A DNA stretch of 64,000 bases from Desulfuromonadaceae bacterium (GTDB taxonomy: Bacteria; Desulfobacterota; Desulfuromonadia; Desulfuromonadales; Syntrophotaleaceae). The position numbers and the translations under genes are program-made. The notes under the pieces were generated by a model, which saw only the letters and a program-made list of their open reading frames with translations, searched no databases and had not been told where the DNA came from. The stretch lies in the NCBI GenBank assembly GCA_007134025.1, contig SLLR01000061.1, positions 23,183 to 87,182 of the forward strand, in the 5' to 3' direction. Below are positions 49,340 through 59,004 of this stretch, in pieces (the first letter of the stretch is position 1; each line of letters starts with the position of its first letter).

Positions 49340-50509
49340 TCAGCGGGGCGCGACGCAGCAGGCCAGTTCGACCCGGCGATTGAGCTGGCGACCTTCGACG
49401 GTGTCGTTGTCGGCGATGGGGGCGGTTTCGCCAAAACCCCGGGCCAGGAGCATTTCGCCGTCGATGCCAAAGTGGGCGACCAGGTAGTCGCGAACGCTTT
49501 CGGCGCGGCGATGGGATAGAGCTTCGTTGTAGGGTTCACTGCCTGTCGAGTCGGTGTGGCCGGCAACCAGGATCTTGTGCTGAACAAAGCGCTTAATAAA
49601 CTCGGCTCCTCGGGTCAGTTCGTCGTGGTAGCGAGGCTTGATGTCGTACTTGTCCACATCGAATTCCACCGAAAGGGTCAGGGAAACGGGGCAGCCCTGG
49701 TCATCGACCAGCAGGCCGGGAGGGGTGCCTGGGCAGGCATCAAGATTGTCGGGAACACCGTCGCCGTCTTTGTCCTGCGGGCAATCGTCTTGATCCACTG
49801 CGACTCCCAAAGGAACGTTCGGCCACCGGTCATCCCGGTCGTAAACGCCATCCAGGTCTTTGTCCGATGGAGTTCGGGGCGCCGCTTTGAGAATGCCGGC
49901 GGAATCCGTAGCTGCCACTGGCAGCCCCGCCGAATCGGAACGCAGGGGCCTGGGCGGTTCCGCGGGACGACCTCCCACCAGATAGGTCAAGCCGGCGCTG
50001 TAGGTGAAGTTGTTTTCGGGGTCGCCAAAGGCCAGAATATGGCGAACGTCACCGCGCAGTGCCAGATCCTGGGTCAGGAAGTACTTGAGCCCGATGCCGT
50101 AGTCCAGTAGAAAATTGGTGCTGGAACCGCCCCGCTCCGTGTCCATTGATATGCCTCCCAGACCGCCGGCAAGGTAGGGGACCAGGGTTTTTCCCGGCAT
50201 AAAATGATAGAGAGCGTCGAGGCGGTACACCAGTCCGTCGACGCTGGAACGTTGGTTTTCCCGCGTGTCGGTGCGAAAGTAGTTGAGAACGAATTCCGTG
50301 CTCCAGGTGTCGGTCAGGTTGTATCCCAGCCCGAGACTGTAGGTGAGAGTGTTGTCCAGATCCTGGTTGCCCTCAAAAACGTAGCCGCCGATCATGGGGG
50401 AGATGCTGAAGCTTTTGCCGCGGTTGGCGGCCATAGAGGGCGAAACGAGCAGACAGCTGGCGAGCAGCAGGCTGGCGGTGTTGATGAGCAATGTTTTGAG
50501 TTTTTTCAT
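49340..50509 (-). CDS. OmpA-family outer-membrane protein with calcium-binding TSP3-like repeats
   Basis: A 389-residue protein. The signal peptide (LKTLLINTASLLLASCLLVSPSMA) precedes an eight-stranded barrel (about 30-185; SFSISPMIGGYVFEGNQD, LDYGIGLKYFLTQDLALRG). A linker with thrombospondin type-3-like repeats follows (DKDLDGVYDRDD and DKDGDGVPDNLDACPGTP). The C-terminal OmpA domain (about 275-385; ILVAGHTDSTGSEPYNEALS, GFGETAPIADN, EGRQLNRRVEL) binds peptidoglycan. The protein ties the outer membrane to the wall. AGGAG lies ten nt before the ATG at 50509. A sigma-54-like site lies upstream (50637-50652). Confidence 0.92.
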   Translation of the reverse strand: MKKLKTLLINTASLLLASCLLVSPSMAANRGKSFSISPMIGGYVFEGNQDLDNTLTYSLGLGYNLTDTWSTEFVLNYFRTDTRENQRSSVDGLVYRLDALYHFMPGKTLVPYLAGGLGGISMDTERGGSSTNFLLDYGIGLKYFLTQDLALRGDVRHILAFGDPENNFTYSAGLTYLVGGRPAEPPRPLRSDSAGLPVAATDSAGILKAAPRTPSDKDLDGVYDRDDRWPNVPLGVAVDQDDCPQDKDGDGVPDNLDACPGTPPGLLVDDQGCPVSLTLSVEFDVDKYDIKPRYHDELTRGAEFIKRFVQHKILVAGHTDSTGSEPYNEALSHRRAESVRDYLVAHFGIDGEMLLARGFGETAPIADNDTVEGRQLNRRVELACCVAPR

Positions 50510-50636
50510 TTTCGGCCGTCTCCTCATGACCTGTCCGCGCCGCAAAAGTATCTGCACCGGCAGGGCATGATCTTCTTGGATAATAACATTGCCGAAGGCC
50601 AATTTAAAGATGAAATTACTTGCAATTCAAAGAGGA

Positions 50637-50652
50637 TGCGAAAATCGTGCCT
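50637..50652 (-). promoter_or_regulatory. Candidate sigma-54 promoter of the OmpA-family gene
   Basis: On the minus strand AGGCACGATTTTCGCA fits TGGCACRNNNNTTGCW with GG and GC at the correct 10-bp spacing and two mismatches. It lies about 130 bp before the OmpA-family start. Confidence 0.4.
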
Positions 50653-50680
50653 TGACGTGGGACGCAGGGTGAACTATTTT
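50652..50680 (+). promoter_or_regulatory. Putative sigma-70 promoter of the DUF6178 gene
   Basis: TTGACG (50652-50657), 17 bp, TATTTT (50675-50680). It points at the 50817 gene with a leader of about 130 nt and sits back to back with the sigma-54-like site of the divergent OmpA gene. Confidence 0.55.
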
Positions 50681-50816
50681 GACGAATTTCACAGCCATGG
50701 GTAATGATGCCGCCAGCGGTCGCCGATGCAGAGCATGCCTGGAGTTTACTGCGGAGCCATTCACCCTGCCAGTTTTCAAACGAAAGCATCAAAAGACTTT
50801 TCAGGAGTGACGATAT

Positions 50817-52502
50817 ATGGGGCAGCGGAAATTGACAAATGACGAGGGGAAAGTGGTCCGGTCCCCGCCGCGCCAGAACAGGGCTCTGCGAGCCCGGGAA
50901 TTTAACGCCCTGTCCGCAGAGGAGCGTCTGGCGGTGATTCATGTTGCCAGGGGCCGAGACAAATACGATTTATTGCTAGACGCTGAAGACAGACAGCAAA
51001 TGGTCACCCTGCTGCCGCCGCAGGATCTGTTTCTGCTGGTCAAGGAACTTGGCAGAGAAGACGCCATGGAATTACTGTCTATGGCAACGTCGGAACAGAT
51101 CGCGGTCAGCATCGACCTGGACAGTTGGCAGGGAGACCGGTTCGATGGCGACAGATCTCTGGAATGGCTGCTGGCCAGTCTTGACTGGGACGGGGAAGAT
51201 CCCTTGCAACGCCTGCTGGAGTTTGACTTCGATCTGCTGGTGCTGATACTGCAGCGCTCCGTCACTCTGCTTCGCGGGCCGGAACAGTTGGTAGGTGATG
51301 ACTGGAAGCCCAATTCGGCAGTGATGCCTTACGAATTTGCCTTCAGCGACGAAGAGCGGGCCAAACCGCTGGCAGCCCTGTTGCGTGACCTGTTTGAGCA
51401 ACATACGACTTTTTTCTTTCGTCTGGCGGAAGCGCTGCGGAGCGAATTGCCGACCGTGTTGGAAGAAGAGGTCTACCAGCAGCGGCGACTGCGGCTGCTG
51501 GAATACGGTTTTCCCGATTTTTCCGAGGCCCTGCAGGTTTATGCCCGGATGGACAGTGACGTTTTCGATGCCGCCCGCTATGCCCGTACCCCGTCACTGA
51601 ACGAACCGCACCCGGTGGCACCGGGTTTTGCTTTGGCCGAGGTCCCTTCTTGCCCGCTGCTGGCAGCAGTTCTGGCCGCCGGCGTAGATGCGGAGACGGT
51701 GTGGGACCTGAGTTATCTGCTCAACCGGGTGATGGTGGCCGACGGTGTCGATATCGGCGATACCCTGGCAGCGCAGGAGACCCTTGAGCGTGTTTACGGC
51801 TATCTGAACATCGCCCTTGAACACCTCTGCGGCTCGTCTCTGGAAAAGGCTCGGGAGCTGTTTGCCGGCACTTACCTGCAGGCGCTGTTTCAACTGGGCC
51901 ACAACCTGGTTGCGAGACTCCGCCGAGAAGCGAACCGGTTGCTCGAATCCCCCATCGGCCCCTTTCTGGAGGGTCCCTATGCGGCACTGATAGGCTCCTT
52001 GGGGGGGCGTTTTCCCAAATACTGCCGGTCTTTTGAAAGCACCCGATGGGCAGGAGAAAGTCCCTTCGCAGAATTGCGACAGCTACGGCATACAGAGTCG
52101 CGACTGGCTGAAATTGAAGCACAACGGCGATTATTCGAAGCGCATTTTGGTTTTCCTTTGAGTGAGTTTGCTCCTTCGGAGGACGGGGGCGGGTCACAAC
52201 ATGACGAACCCCTGACGCTCTCCGACTTGTTTCTCACCTCCCTGGCCAACCGGATTCTCGGGCGCGACTTCACGCCTCATCCGCTGACGCTCTCCGAACT
52301 GCCGCAGTTGCATGCCCGTGTTTCTGAAAACGAACGTGTTTCTGAAGTATTGCGTCGTGAAACCAGGGCCTGGCTGGAGTCCCTTGAAGAAGGCGCCGGC
52401 CATTTCGGCGACTTCTGTCTCGATATCTGGGATGAGGAATTCTGCGGACTGGATCCCGCGGCCCTTGATCCGCGTTATATCGGCGGTCTGCTGGTGCGGT
52501 AA
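50817..52502 (+). CDS. DUF6178 family protein, unknown function
   Basis: A 561-residue soluble, acidic, mostly helical protein with no signal peptide or membrane helix. Recurrent leucine-rich helices (RLLEFDFDLLVLILQRSVTL, ARELFAGTYLQALFQLGHNL) and a mid-region YEFAFSDEERAKPL fit the DUF6178 proteins I recall from Geobacter relatives. The opening (EFNALSAEERLAVIHVARGRDKYDLLLDAED) recalls adaptor-like helical repeats, including MgtE N-domain type helices (LLPPQDLFLLVKELGREDAMELL). Function is unknown. AGGAG precedes the ATG by nine nt. Confidence 0.75.
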   Translation: MGQRKLTNDEGKVVRSPPRQNRALRAREFNALSAEERLAVIHVARGRDKYDLLLDAEDRQQMVTLLPPQDLFLLVKELGREDAMELLSMATSEQIAVSIDLDSWQGDRFDGDRSLEWLLASLDWDGEDPLQRLLEFDFDLLVLILQRSVTLLRGPEQLVGDDWKPNSAVMPYEFAFSDEERAKPLAALLRDLFEQHTTFFFRLAEALRSELPTVLEEEVYQQRRLRLLEYGFPDFSEALQVYARMDSDVFDAARYARTPSLNEPHPVAPGFALAEVPSCPLLAAVLAAGVDAETVWDLSYLLNRVMVADGVDIGDTLAAQETLERVYGYLNIALEHLCGSSLEKARELFAGTYLQALFQLGHNLVARLRREANRLLESPIGPFLEGPYAALIGSLGGRFPKYCRSFESTRWAGESPFAELRQLRHTESRLAEIEAQRRLFEAHFGFPLSEFAPSEDGGGSQHDEPLTLSDLFLTSLANRILGRDFTPHPLTLSELPQLHARVSENERVSEVLRRETRAWLESLEEGAGHFGDFCLDIWDEEFCGLDPAALDPRYIGGLLVR

Positions 52503-52744
52503 GGTCTCCAGAAGGAATCAAACGCTGTGTGGCGAACCCCGCCTGCGGTAAAAAAAAGTCCCCAAATCGGCTTGATTTCCTCTGTGCTGTATGTTAAGAG
52601 GGATGAATTAAGCGGCGGTGGTTTCCGGGTCTGGCGGCAGCAAAGGGTTGTCCGGGCGGGCCGGGAGGCTCTACGGCCTGTCTTTTGAGCGTTGCCGCGT
52701 GGCAACGATGCGTCCGGTCGCGTAGCGAAAAAAGGAGTAAACAG

Positions 52745-52945
52745 ATGGCAGAAGGTGTAGTGAAGTGGTTCAACGACGCCAAGGGTTTCGGGTTTATCGA
52801 GCAGCAGGGAGGGCCCGATGTGTTTGTGCACTTTTCCGTGATCCAAGCCGAAGGCTTCAAGTCGCTGGCAGAAGGCGAAAAGGTGCGTTTTGACATCACC
52901 GAAGGTCAGAAAGGTCCTCAGGCGTCCAATGTGATCAAACTCTGA
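52745..52945 (+). CDS. Cold-shock protein, CspA family
   Basis: A 66-residue single cold-shock domain. It has RNP1 (KGFGFIE) and RNP2 (VFVHFS), and opens [15 protein letters not shown]. These proteins bind single-stranded RNA and DNA and melt RNA structure. AAAGGAG is seven nt before the ATG. The 240 bp gap before it suggests the long leader common in this family, although no cold-box sequence was identified. Confidence 0.95.
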   Translation: MAEGVVKWFNDAKGFGFIEQQGGPDVFVHFSVIQAEGFKSLAEGEKVRFDITEGQKGPQASNVIKL

Positions 52946-52971
52946 TGTTTCTCTTTTCGGTTGATTTCAGA

Positions 52972-53003
52972 GGCCTTTCGGCGGTTGCCGAGGGGCCTTT
53001 TTT
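52972..53003 (+). terminator. Intrinsic terminator after the cold-shock gene
   Basis: GGCCTTTCGGC (52972-52982) and GCCGAGGGGCC (52987-52997) pair, with two G-T pairs, and are followed by six T residues. Confidence 0.85.
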
Positions 53004-53038
53004 AGTATGAAAAAGCTGTTAATCGGAGCTGTTGGCTT

Positions 53039-54427
53039 TCAGCCTTTGCGACGCAGGCGCACCACGGTTTCAAGGTGGGCGGTCTGAGGGAACATGTCCA
53101 CGGGTTGCAGATCGCTGATATCGTATCCCCGGGACTGGAGCAGGTCGAGGTCGCGAGCCAGGCTGGAGGGGTTGCAGGAAATATAGATCAAAACCGCAGG
53201 CGCCAGGTTGTCGAGGGCCTCAATCACCTCTGCCTGACAACCGCTGCGAGGCGGATTGACGGTCGCCACCGCGAAACTGCCGGGCGGCAGATCCTGAAGG
53301 AGGTCGGCGACATCACCAGCCACAAAACGGCAATTGTTTTGCTGGTTCATACGGGCGTTTTCGGCTGCGTTGCGTACCGCGTCCTCCACCATTTCGATGC
53401 CGATGACCTCGCCGGCGTCCCGGGCCAGGTGCAGAGCGATGCCGCCGATGCCGCAATAGAGGTCCAGGCCGGTTTCATGGGGTTTGAGCTGGGCCCAGTT
53501 GCGGACCAGTTCGTAAATTCGGGCGGCTTGTTCGTGGTGCACCTGAAAAAACGACGCAGGGGAAATCCGCAGGCGGACTTCGCCGGTCTGGTCTACAAGA
53601 TCCGGCATGCCGAGCATACGGATGGTTTCCCGACCCAGAATCACGTTACCCGAAGAGCCGTTGATGTTCTGGTGAACCGAGATCACCTGGGGGATTTTGC
53701 GGGTCAGCCATTTGGCGAGGTGGGTGAGCTCCCGGTAATTCCGTTCAGCGGTCACGAAGGTGACCATCGCTTTGCCCGTTGCGGGACTGACCCTGACCAC
53801 CAGGTAGCGCAGCAGACCGCGTCGGGTGGCGGGATCGTAAATGAAAACATTCTGCCGCTGAATTTCTTCCCTGACCACCCGGACAATGCGATTGATAAGA
53901 GGATGGTGCAGAGCGCAGTCACCGATGTCGACGATCTGGTGGGTGCCTCGCCGGTACAGGCCGACCTGGACCCGGCCCCGCAGCTTGCCAAGGGCCAGCT
54001 TGGCGCTGGTCCGGTAGCCAAGAGTGCTGGCGGCGGCCCAGATGGGCTGCGGCTGCAGGTTTTTCAGGCGCTCATAGCGGCCGAGGGCCTGTTTCAGGCG
54101 GGCTTCCTTGTAGCGAAGCTGAGCTTCGTAACGCATGGGAAGCAGGGCGCAGCCCTGACAGAGGTTGGCGCAAGCACAGGGAGAGGGGCGTCGAAGGGGG
54201 CTCTTTTCAAGAACGCGCTGCAGAGAGCAAATGCTGCGCCGTTGACCGGTGTGTTCGACGGCGACAACCACCTTCTCGCCGGCGAGGCTGCCGGCAACCA
54301 GCAACTCACGGCCTTCATGGCGGGCAACGCCGACACCGTCGTCGTTGAGGTGGCTGATGGTGACTTCGGTGCCTGGCTGAACCTTGCGGCGGCGCTGCGG
54401 ACCGGCTTTAAACGGTTGTTTGGGCAT
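53039..54427 (-). CDS. rlmD: 23S rRNA (uracil-5-)-methyltransferase, RlmD/RumA family
   Basis: A 462-residue class I methyltransferase that makes 5-methyluridine in 23S rRNA. The N-terminal TRAM domain (about 18-75; VTISHLNDDGVGVARHEGRELLVAG) binds RNA. A four-Cys iron-sulfur motif follows (CACANLCQGC near 94-103, with a later Cys). The SAM-binding motif is GLDLYCGIGGIALHLA. The catalytic Cys is near residue 417 in YISCNPSSLARDL. A basic leader (MPKQPFKAGPQRRRK) begins at the ATG at 54427, with GGGA upstream. A related tRNA or other rRNA specificity (RlmC, TrmA-like) is possible, though the cluster favours RlmD. Confidence 0.88.
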   Translation of the reverse strand: MPKQPFKAGPQRRRKVQPGTEVTISHLNDDGVGVARHEGRELLVAGSLAGEKVVVAVEHTGQRRSICSLQRVLEKSPLRRPSPCACANLCQGCALLPMRYEAQLRYKEARLKQALGRYERLKNLQPQPIWAAASTLGYRTSAKLALGKLRGRVQVGLYRRGTHQIVDIGDCALHHPLINRIVRVVREEIQRQNVFIYDPATRRGLLRYLVVRVSPATGKAMVTFVTAERNYRELTHLAKWLTRKIPQVISVHQNINGSSGNVILGRETIRMLGMPDLVDQTGEVRLRISPASFFQVHHEQAARIYELVRNWAQLKPHETGLDLYCGIGGIALHLARDAGEVIGIEMVEDAVRNAAENARMNQQNNCRFVAGDVADLLQDLPPGSFAVATVNPPRSGCQAEVIEALDNLAPAVLIYISCNPSSLARDLDLLQSRGYDISDLQPVDMFPQTAHLETVVRLRRKG

Positions 54428-54561
54428 AACGAATCCCGGGAAAATGTGCTTCGAGCGACGTTTGCGCACAGTACTCCGTTGCCGGGTGCCTGTCAACGAC
54501 TCCGCCGTCTCCAAGGTTGTTTCAGGCACTTGTGGCGGCAGAGGCCTGCCGGTCTGCCGCG

Positions 54562-54591
54562 TTGACAGGCTTGCTTCTCGGGTGCTAAAGT
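54562..54591 (+). promoter_or_regulatory. Strong sigma-70-like promoter before the mgtE remnant
   Basis: TTGACA (54562-54567), 18 bp, TAAAGT (54586-54591), about 40 bp before the remnant's ATG. It appears to be the surviving promoter of the lost gene and may now drive recO. Confidence 0.55.
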
Positions 54592-54630
54592 TAACTGTTT
54601 GAAACGGTTCTGCCCGGTGGAGATTTGTTC

Positions 54631-54822
54631 ATGCATCAGAAGCTGCGGCTGCTTTGCGATACGGTACGACGGCTGATCCGGCGCAATGCTTTCCCCAATC
54701 CTGCCAAGGTGATAGTCAAGTCCCATCCGGCGGACATCGGCTCGAGCCCGCTTCTTTGAACCGCCAACGACATCACCGGGACCCTGATCTATTTCGGCAC
54801 GGCGACGCTGTCTCTTAAGTCA
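54631..54822 (+). pseudogene. mgtE magnesium-transporter deletion remnant
   Basis: An ATG with GGAG eight nt upstream begins MHQKLRLLCDTVRRLIRRNA, then KVIVKSHPADIG, which reads as the N-terminus of an MgtE-type magnesium transporter. After 42 codons there is a TGA (54757-54759). Immediately after it, in the same frame, TANDITGTLIYFGTATLSLKS resembles the last membrane helix of MgtE proteins. The roughly 400 residues between are missing, so an internal deletion seems to have fused both ends. Identity rests on memory of the family. Confidence 0.7.
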
Positions 54823-55003
54823 GCTGGACTAATGACCCGGCCGGCCGTTGACAAAGACCGTAAGCGGTTTTTCGGGCCGCGAAACAAGCAGCGGGCAAGA
54901 GCTTGCGGCGCAACAGGTTGTTATTCGCGAGTTCGGTCACCATGAATGCCGCCATGGCCGGACGGGGAAAGACAGGTGGCTAGCCGTACAGGGTATTGAA
55001 TTT

Positions 55004-55780
55004 ATGCGACAAGAAGAGTCCGAAGCTATTGTTCTGCACCATCTCGACTACAATGATGCGGATCGTATCGTCAGTTTCTTTTCTCTGGAACAGGGACTGC
55101 TGAAGGGCTTTGCCCACAACGCCCGCAAGAGTCGCAAGCGTTTCGGTTCAGCACTGGAACTTTTTGCCTATGTTCACTTGCGCTGGAGCGGTAAGGCTTC
55201 AGGCGACCTGGTGTCCTTGCAGGATGCCGAATTGATCGACCTGCACAGCGGCGTCCGGCGGGATGTGGGTGCCCTGGCGCTGGCCTCCTATGGCTGCGAA
55301 CTGGTGGAGGCGCTGACCGCTGAAGCTCAGTCCTGTCCTGAAATTTTCCATCTGCTCAGAGCGTTTCTCGGTCATCTCTCCAAGGCCGGACTGTCTCTGG
55401 AGGCAAGGTTACTGTTTGAGCTTCGGCTTTTCTCGCAACTCGGTTATGCGCCCCATTTTCTCCACTGCAGTGCCTGCAATTTTCCACTGGATGGCGACGA
55501 AGTGGCCTTCTCCGCCAACGGCGGCGGTGGTTTGTGTCTTGAGTGTGCCCCAGCAGCGCTTCCTCTTCGGGTCTCCCCGATGACCTTGGGCACATTGGGC
55601 CGCTGCCTGCAGGCACCGGTGACCCTGTTTGAGGGATTTCGCTTCAGCGAACGGACATTGCAGGAAGCCGGCGGGGTTTTGCAGGACATTCTGCGCCAGC
55701 ATCTTGTGCGGCCCTTGAAGTCCCAGTCTTTCATGGAGCAGATGCTGGCCGGAAAAGCCCGGGTCAAGGCGATCCGATAG
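55004..55780 (+). CDS. recO: DNA repair protein RecO
   Basis: A 258-residue recombination mediator that helps RecA load on SSB-coated DNA. It has an N-terminal OB fold (ESEAIVLHHLDYNDADRIVSFFSLEQGLLKG), a helical middle and a zinc site made of CSAC and CLEC (residues about 155-185). The final helices include ARVKAIR. The ATG at 55004 fits the usual family start; the ribosome-binding site is weak. It is downstream of the mgtE remnant and may be read from that gene's old promoter. Confidence 0.92.
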   Translation: MRQEESEAIVLHHLDYNDADRIVSFFSLEQGLLKGFAHNARKSRKRFGSALELFAYVHLRWSGKASGDLVSLQDAELIDLHSGVRRDVGALALASYGCELVEALTAEAQSCPEIFHLLRAFLGHLSKAGLSLEARLLFELRLFSQLGYAPHFLHCSACNFPLDGDEVAFSANGGGGLCLECAPAALPLRVSPMTLGTLGRCLQAPVTLFEGFRFSERTLQEAGGVLQDILRQHLVRPLKSQSFMEQMLAGKARVKAIR

Positions 55781-55803
55781 CTTTTTGCGGGGGCCAAATT
55801 GGG

Positions 55804-55833
55804 TTGACAGGGCCAAATAAAAAGAGCTACCTT
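55804..55833 (+). promoter_or_regulatory. Putative sigma-70 promoter of glyQS
   Basis: TTGACA (55804-55809), 18 bp, TACCTT (55828-55833), about 80 bp before glyQ. No T-box leader is visible. Confidence 0.5.
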
Positions 55834-55910
55834 GGCTCCCCTGAAACTGCTAATCTTTCTGTCCTCACGGCTGCTTTTTCAGCGGTCGGCGGCAAATGCC
55901 AGGAGGCGTC

Positions 55911-56780
<870 letters not shown>

Positions 56781-56867
56781 CGGACTCAGCCCCCTGTGAC
56801 CTGCGCCACGGACATCGAAAGGTTTCCGTGGCTTGTCTTTTCGTAAAAGAAGGACGGAGTTTAACTT

Positions 56868-58934
56868 ATGTCTGCTGAACTGTTCCTGGAGCTGGGCACA
56901 GAAGAGATACCGGCCGGATTCCTTCCGGCAGCGATGGCCGATCTGGAACGACTGTTGCTCAAAGAGCTGAAGAATGCCCGGATTCCTTGCGGGGAGGTCC
57001 GCACCTTCGCCACCCCCCGGCGTCTGGGTTTTGCCGCCGCCGGAGTCGCCCTGCAGCAGCAGCGGCAGGAATTGAATGTGGCCGGACCGTCGGTCAAGGT
57101 CGCTTTTGACAATGACGGCCGACCGACCAGGGCAGCCCTCGGTTTCGCCCGCAGCAACGGCGTCGAGGTAGCCGATCTGAGCCGGGTGACAACAGACAAA
57201 GGGGAATACCTGCACCTTTCCCGAGTGATCGAGGGGCGGCCGACAGCGGAATTGCTGCCGGAGATCCTGCCGCGCCTGATCGGCAGCCTGAGCTTTCGCA
57301 AGTCGATGCGCTGGAAAGACCTGGAGATCCGTTTTGCCCGTCCCATGCACTGGATCGTAGCCCTGTTCGACGGCGTGGTGGTGCCCTTTGAGTTCGGCAA
57401 CCTGATCAGCGACGATCAGTCCCGCGGTCACCGATTCATGGCTCCCGGGACCTTTGCGGTGACCTCCTGCGAGCAGTTTCTGGCCGAGGCGGAAAAACAC
57501 TTCGTGATCGCCGACCCTGCCCGTCGCCGGACGATGATTGAGGAAGAGCTGGAGAGAGCGGCCCGCGAGGTCGGCGGCCGTCTCAATCCAGACCCCGCCC
57601 TGCTCGACGAAGTCTGCTACCTGGTGGAATATCCCATGGCGGTGACTGGCTCTTTTGAAGAGAGTTATCTGGCTTTGCCCCGGGAACTGCTCATTACCAC
57701 CATGCGCGAACATCAGCGTTACTTCACGCTGCTCGACGATCGGGGCGGACTGCTGCCCCGCTTTATCACCGTTTCCAACACCCGGGTGGAGGATCCGAAG
57801 GTGGTCAGCCGCGGCAATGAACGGGTGTTGCGGGCCCGCCTGGCCGATGCCATGTTCTTCTGGGATGAAGACCGAAAGACCCCGCTGGAGAGCCGCCTTG
57901 AAAGCCTCAGAAACGTGGTCTACCAGGCCAGGCTGGGAACCAGCTACGAAAAGGTGATGCGCTTCAGGGAACTGGCGGTGGGGCTGGCACGCAAGCTTGA
58001 CCCGTCTTTGGAGAAACTGACCGAGCGCGCGGCTCTGTTGGCCAAATGCGATCTGGAAACCGGCATGGTCTATGAGTTTCCCGAACTGCAGGGGGTCATG
58101 GGCCGGGAGTACGCCCGCCTTGAAGGAGAAGACGAGCGGGTCACCCGGGCCATACACGAGCATTATCTGCCGGTTCAGGCCGGCGGCGAACTTCCGTCGG
58201 ATTCTGTCGGGGCCTTTGTTTCCATCGCCGACAAGATCGACACGATCTGCGGCTGTTTTGGTGTCGGACTGATTCCCACCGGCACTGCCGATCCCTATGC
58301 GTTGCGGCGCAGCGCCCTGGGGATTCTCAGTATTGTTCTCGAACGGGGTTATCGTCTGTCTCTGCCCGAACTGATCCGTCACAGCGTGGCGCTGCTGGGG
58401 GAGAAGCTGCAGCGATCCGAGCAGGAGGTGGCCACCGAGGTCGAGACCTTTATTCACCAGCGGTTTTTCCACCAGTTGGTGGCCCAGGGGCATGCGCAGG
58501 ATCTGGTCGATGCGGTGCTGAGCGTCACCTTTGATGATCCCGTCGATGCACTGGCCCGGGTTCGCGCCCTGGCTGCGTTTCGGGGCCGGGAAGATTATCA
58601 GCAGTTGGTGGTTGCTTTCAAGCGCGCAGGCAATATCATTAAGGGTGGTGTTGAGGCGTTGGTGGAACCGGCCTTGTTTGAGGAGGACTGCGAAAAACAG
58701 CTCTTCGCAGCGCTGGAGAAGGCCGCCGCCGAGTGCCGTCAGCTTGTCGCCAAAAGCAACTATGGCGACGCACTGCAGGTTGTGGCCGGACTCGGGCCCT
58801 TCGTCGACGCTTTTTTCGAAGGTGTCATGGTCATGGCCGAGAAAGAGCAGGTCAGGGTCAACCGTCTGGCCCTTCTGACGGCGGTGTCCCGGTTGCTGGA
58901 ACAGATAGCCGATTTTTCCAGGCTGGCCGAATAA
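56868..58934 (+). CDS. glyS: Glycyl-tRNA synthetase beta subunit
   Basis: A 688-residue beta subunit that binds tRNA-Gly and supports the alpha subunit. Family sequences include LFLELGTEEIPAGFLPAAM at the start, KSMRWKDLEIRFARP, and an HD-like region near ALLAKCDLETGMVYEFPELQG. The C-terminal anticodon-binding region contains NRLALLTAVSRLLEQIADFS. GGAG lies eight nt before the ATG. ppdK follows 70 bp downstream. Confidence 0.95.
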   Translation: MSAELFLELGTEEIPAGFLPAAMADLERLLLKELKNARIPCGEVRTFATPRRLGFAAAGVALQQQRQELNVAGPSVKVAFDNDGRPTRAALGFARSNGVEVADLSRVTTDKGEYLHLSRVIEGRPTAELLPEILPRLIGSLSFRKSMRWKDLEIRFARPMHWIVALFDGVVVPFEFGNLISDDQSRGHRFMAPGTFAVTSCEQFLAEAEKHFVIADPARRRTMIEEELERAAREVGGRLNPDPALLDEVCYLVEYPMAVTGSFEESYLALPRELLITTMREHQRYFTLLDDRGGLLPRFITVSNTRVEDPKVVSRGNERVLRARLADAMFFWDEDRKTPLESRLESLRNVVYQARLGTSYEKVMRFRELAVGLARKLDPSLEKLTERAALLAKCDLETGMVYEFPELQGVMGREYARLEGEDERVTRAIHEHYLPVQAGGELPSDSVGAFVSIADKIDTICGCFGVGLIPTGTADPYALRRSALGILSIVLERGYRLSLPELIRHSVALLGEKLQRSEQEVATEVETFIHQRFFHQLVAQGHAQDLVDAVLSVTFDDPVDALARVRALAAFRGREDYQQLVVAFKRAGNIIKGGVEALVEPALFEEDCEKQLFAALEKAAAECRQLVAKSNYGDALQVVAGLGPFVDAFFEGVMVMAEKEQVRVNRLALLTAVSRLLEQIADFSRLAE

Positions 58935-59004
58935 ACGCCGCCGGTTTGTTGCAGATTTTATCGGGGCAACACCCGGCTAACCCATATTCAGGAGGATAGA
59001 GTCC

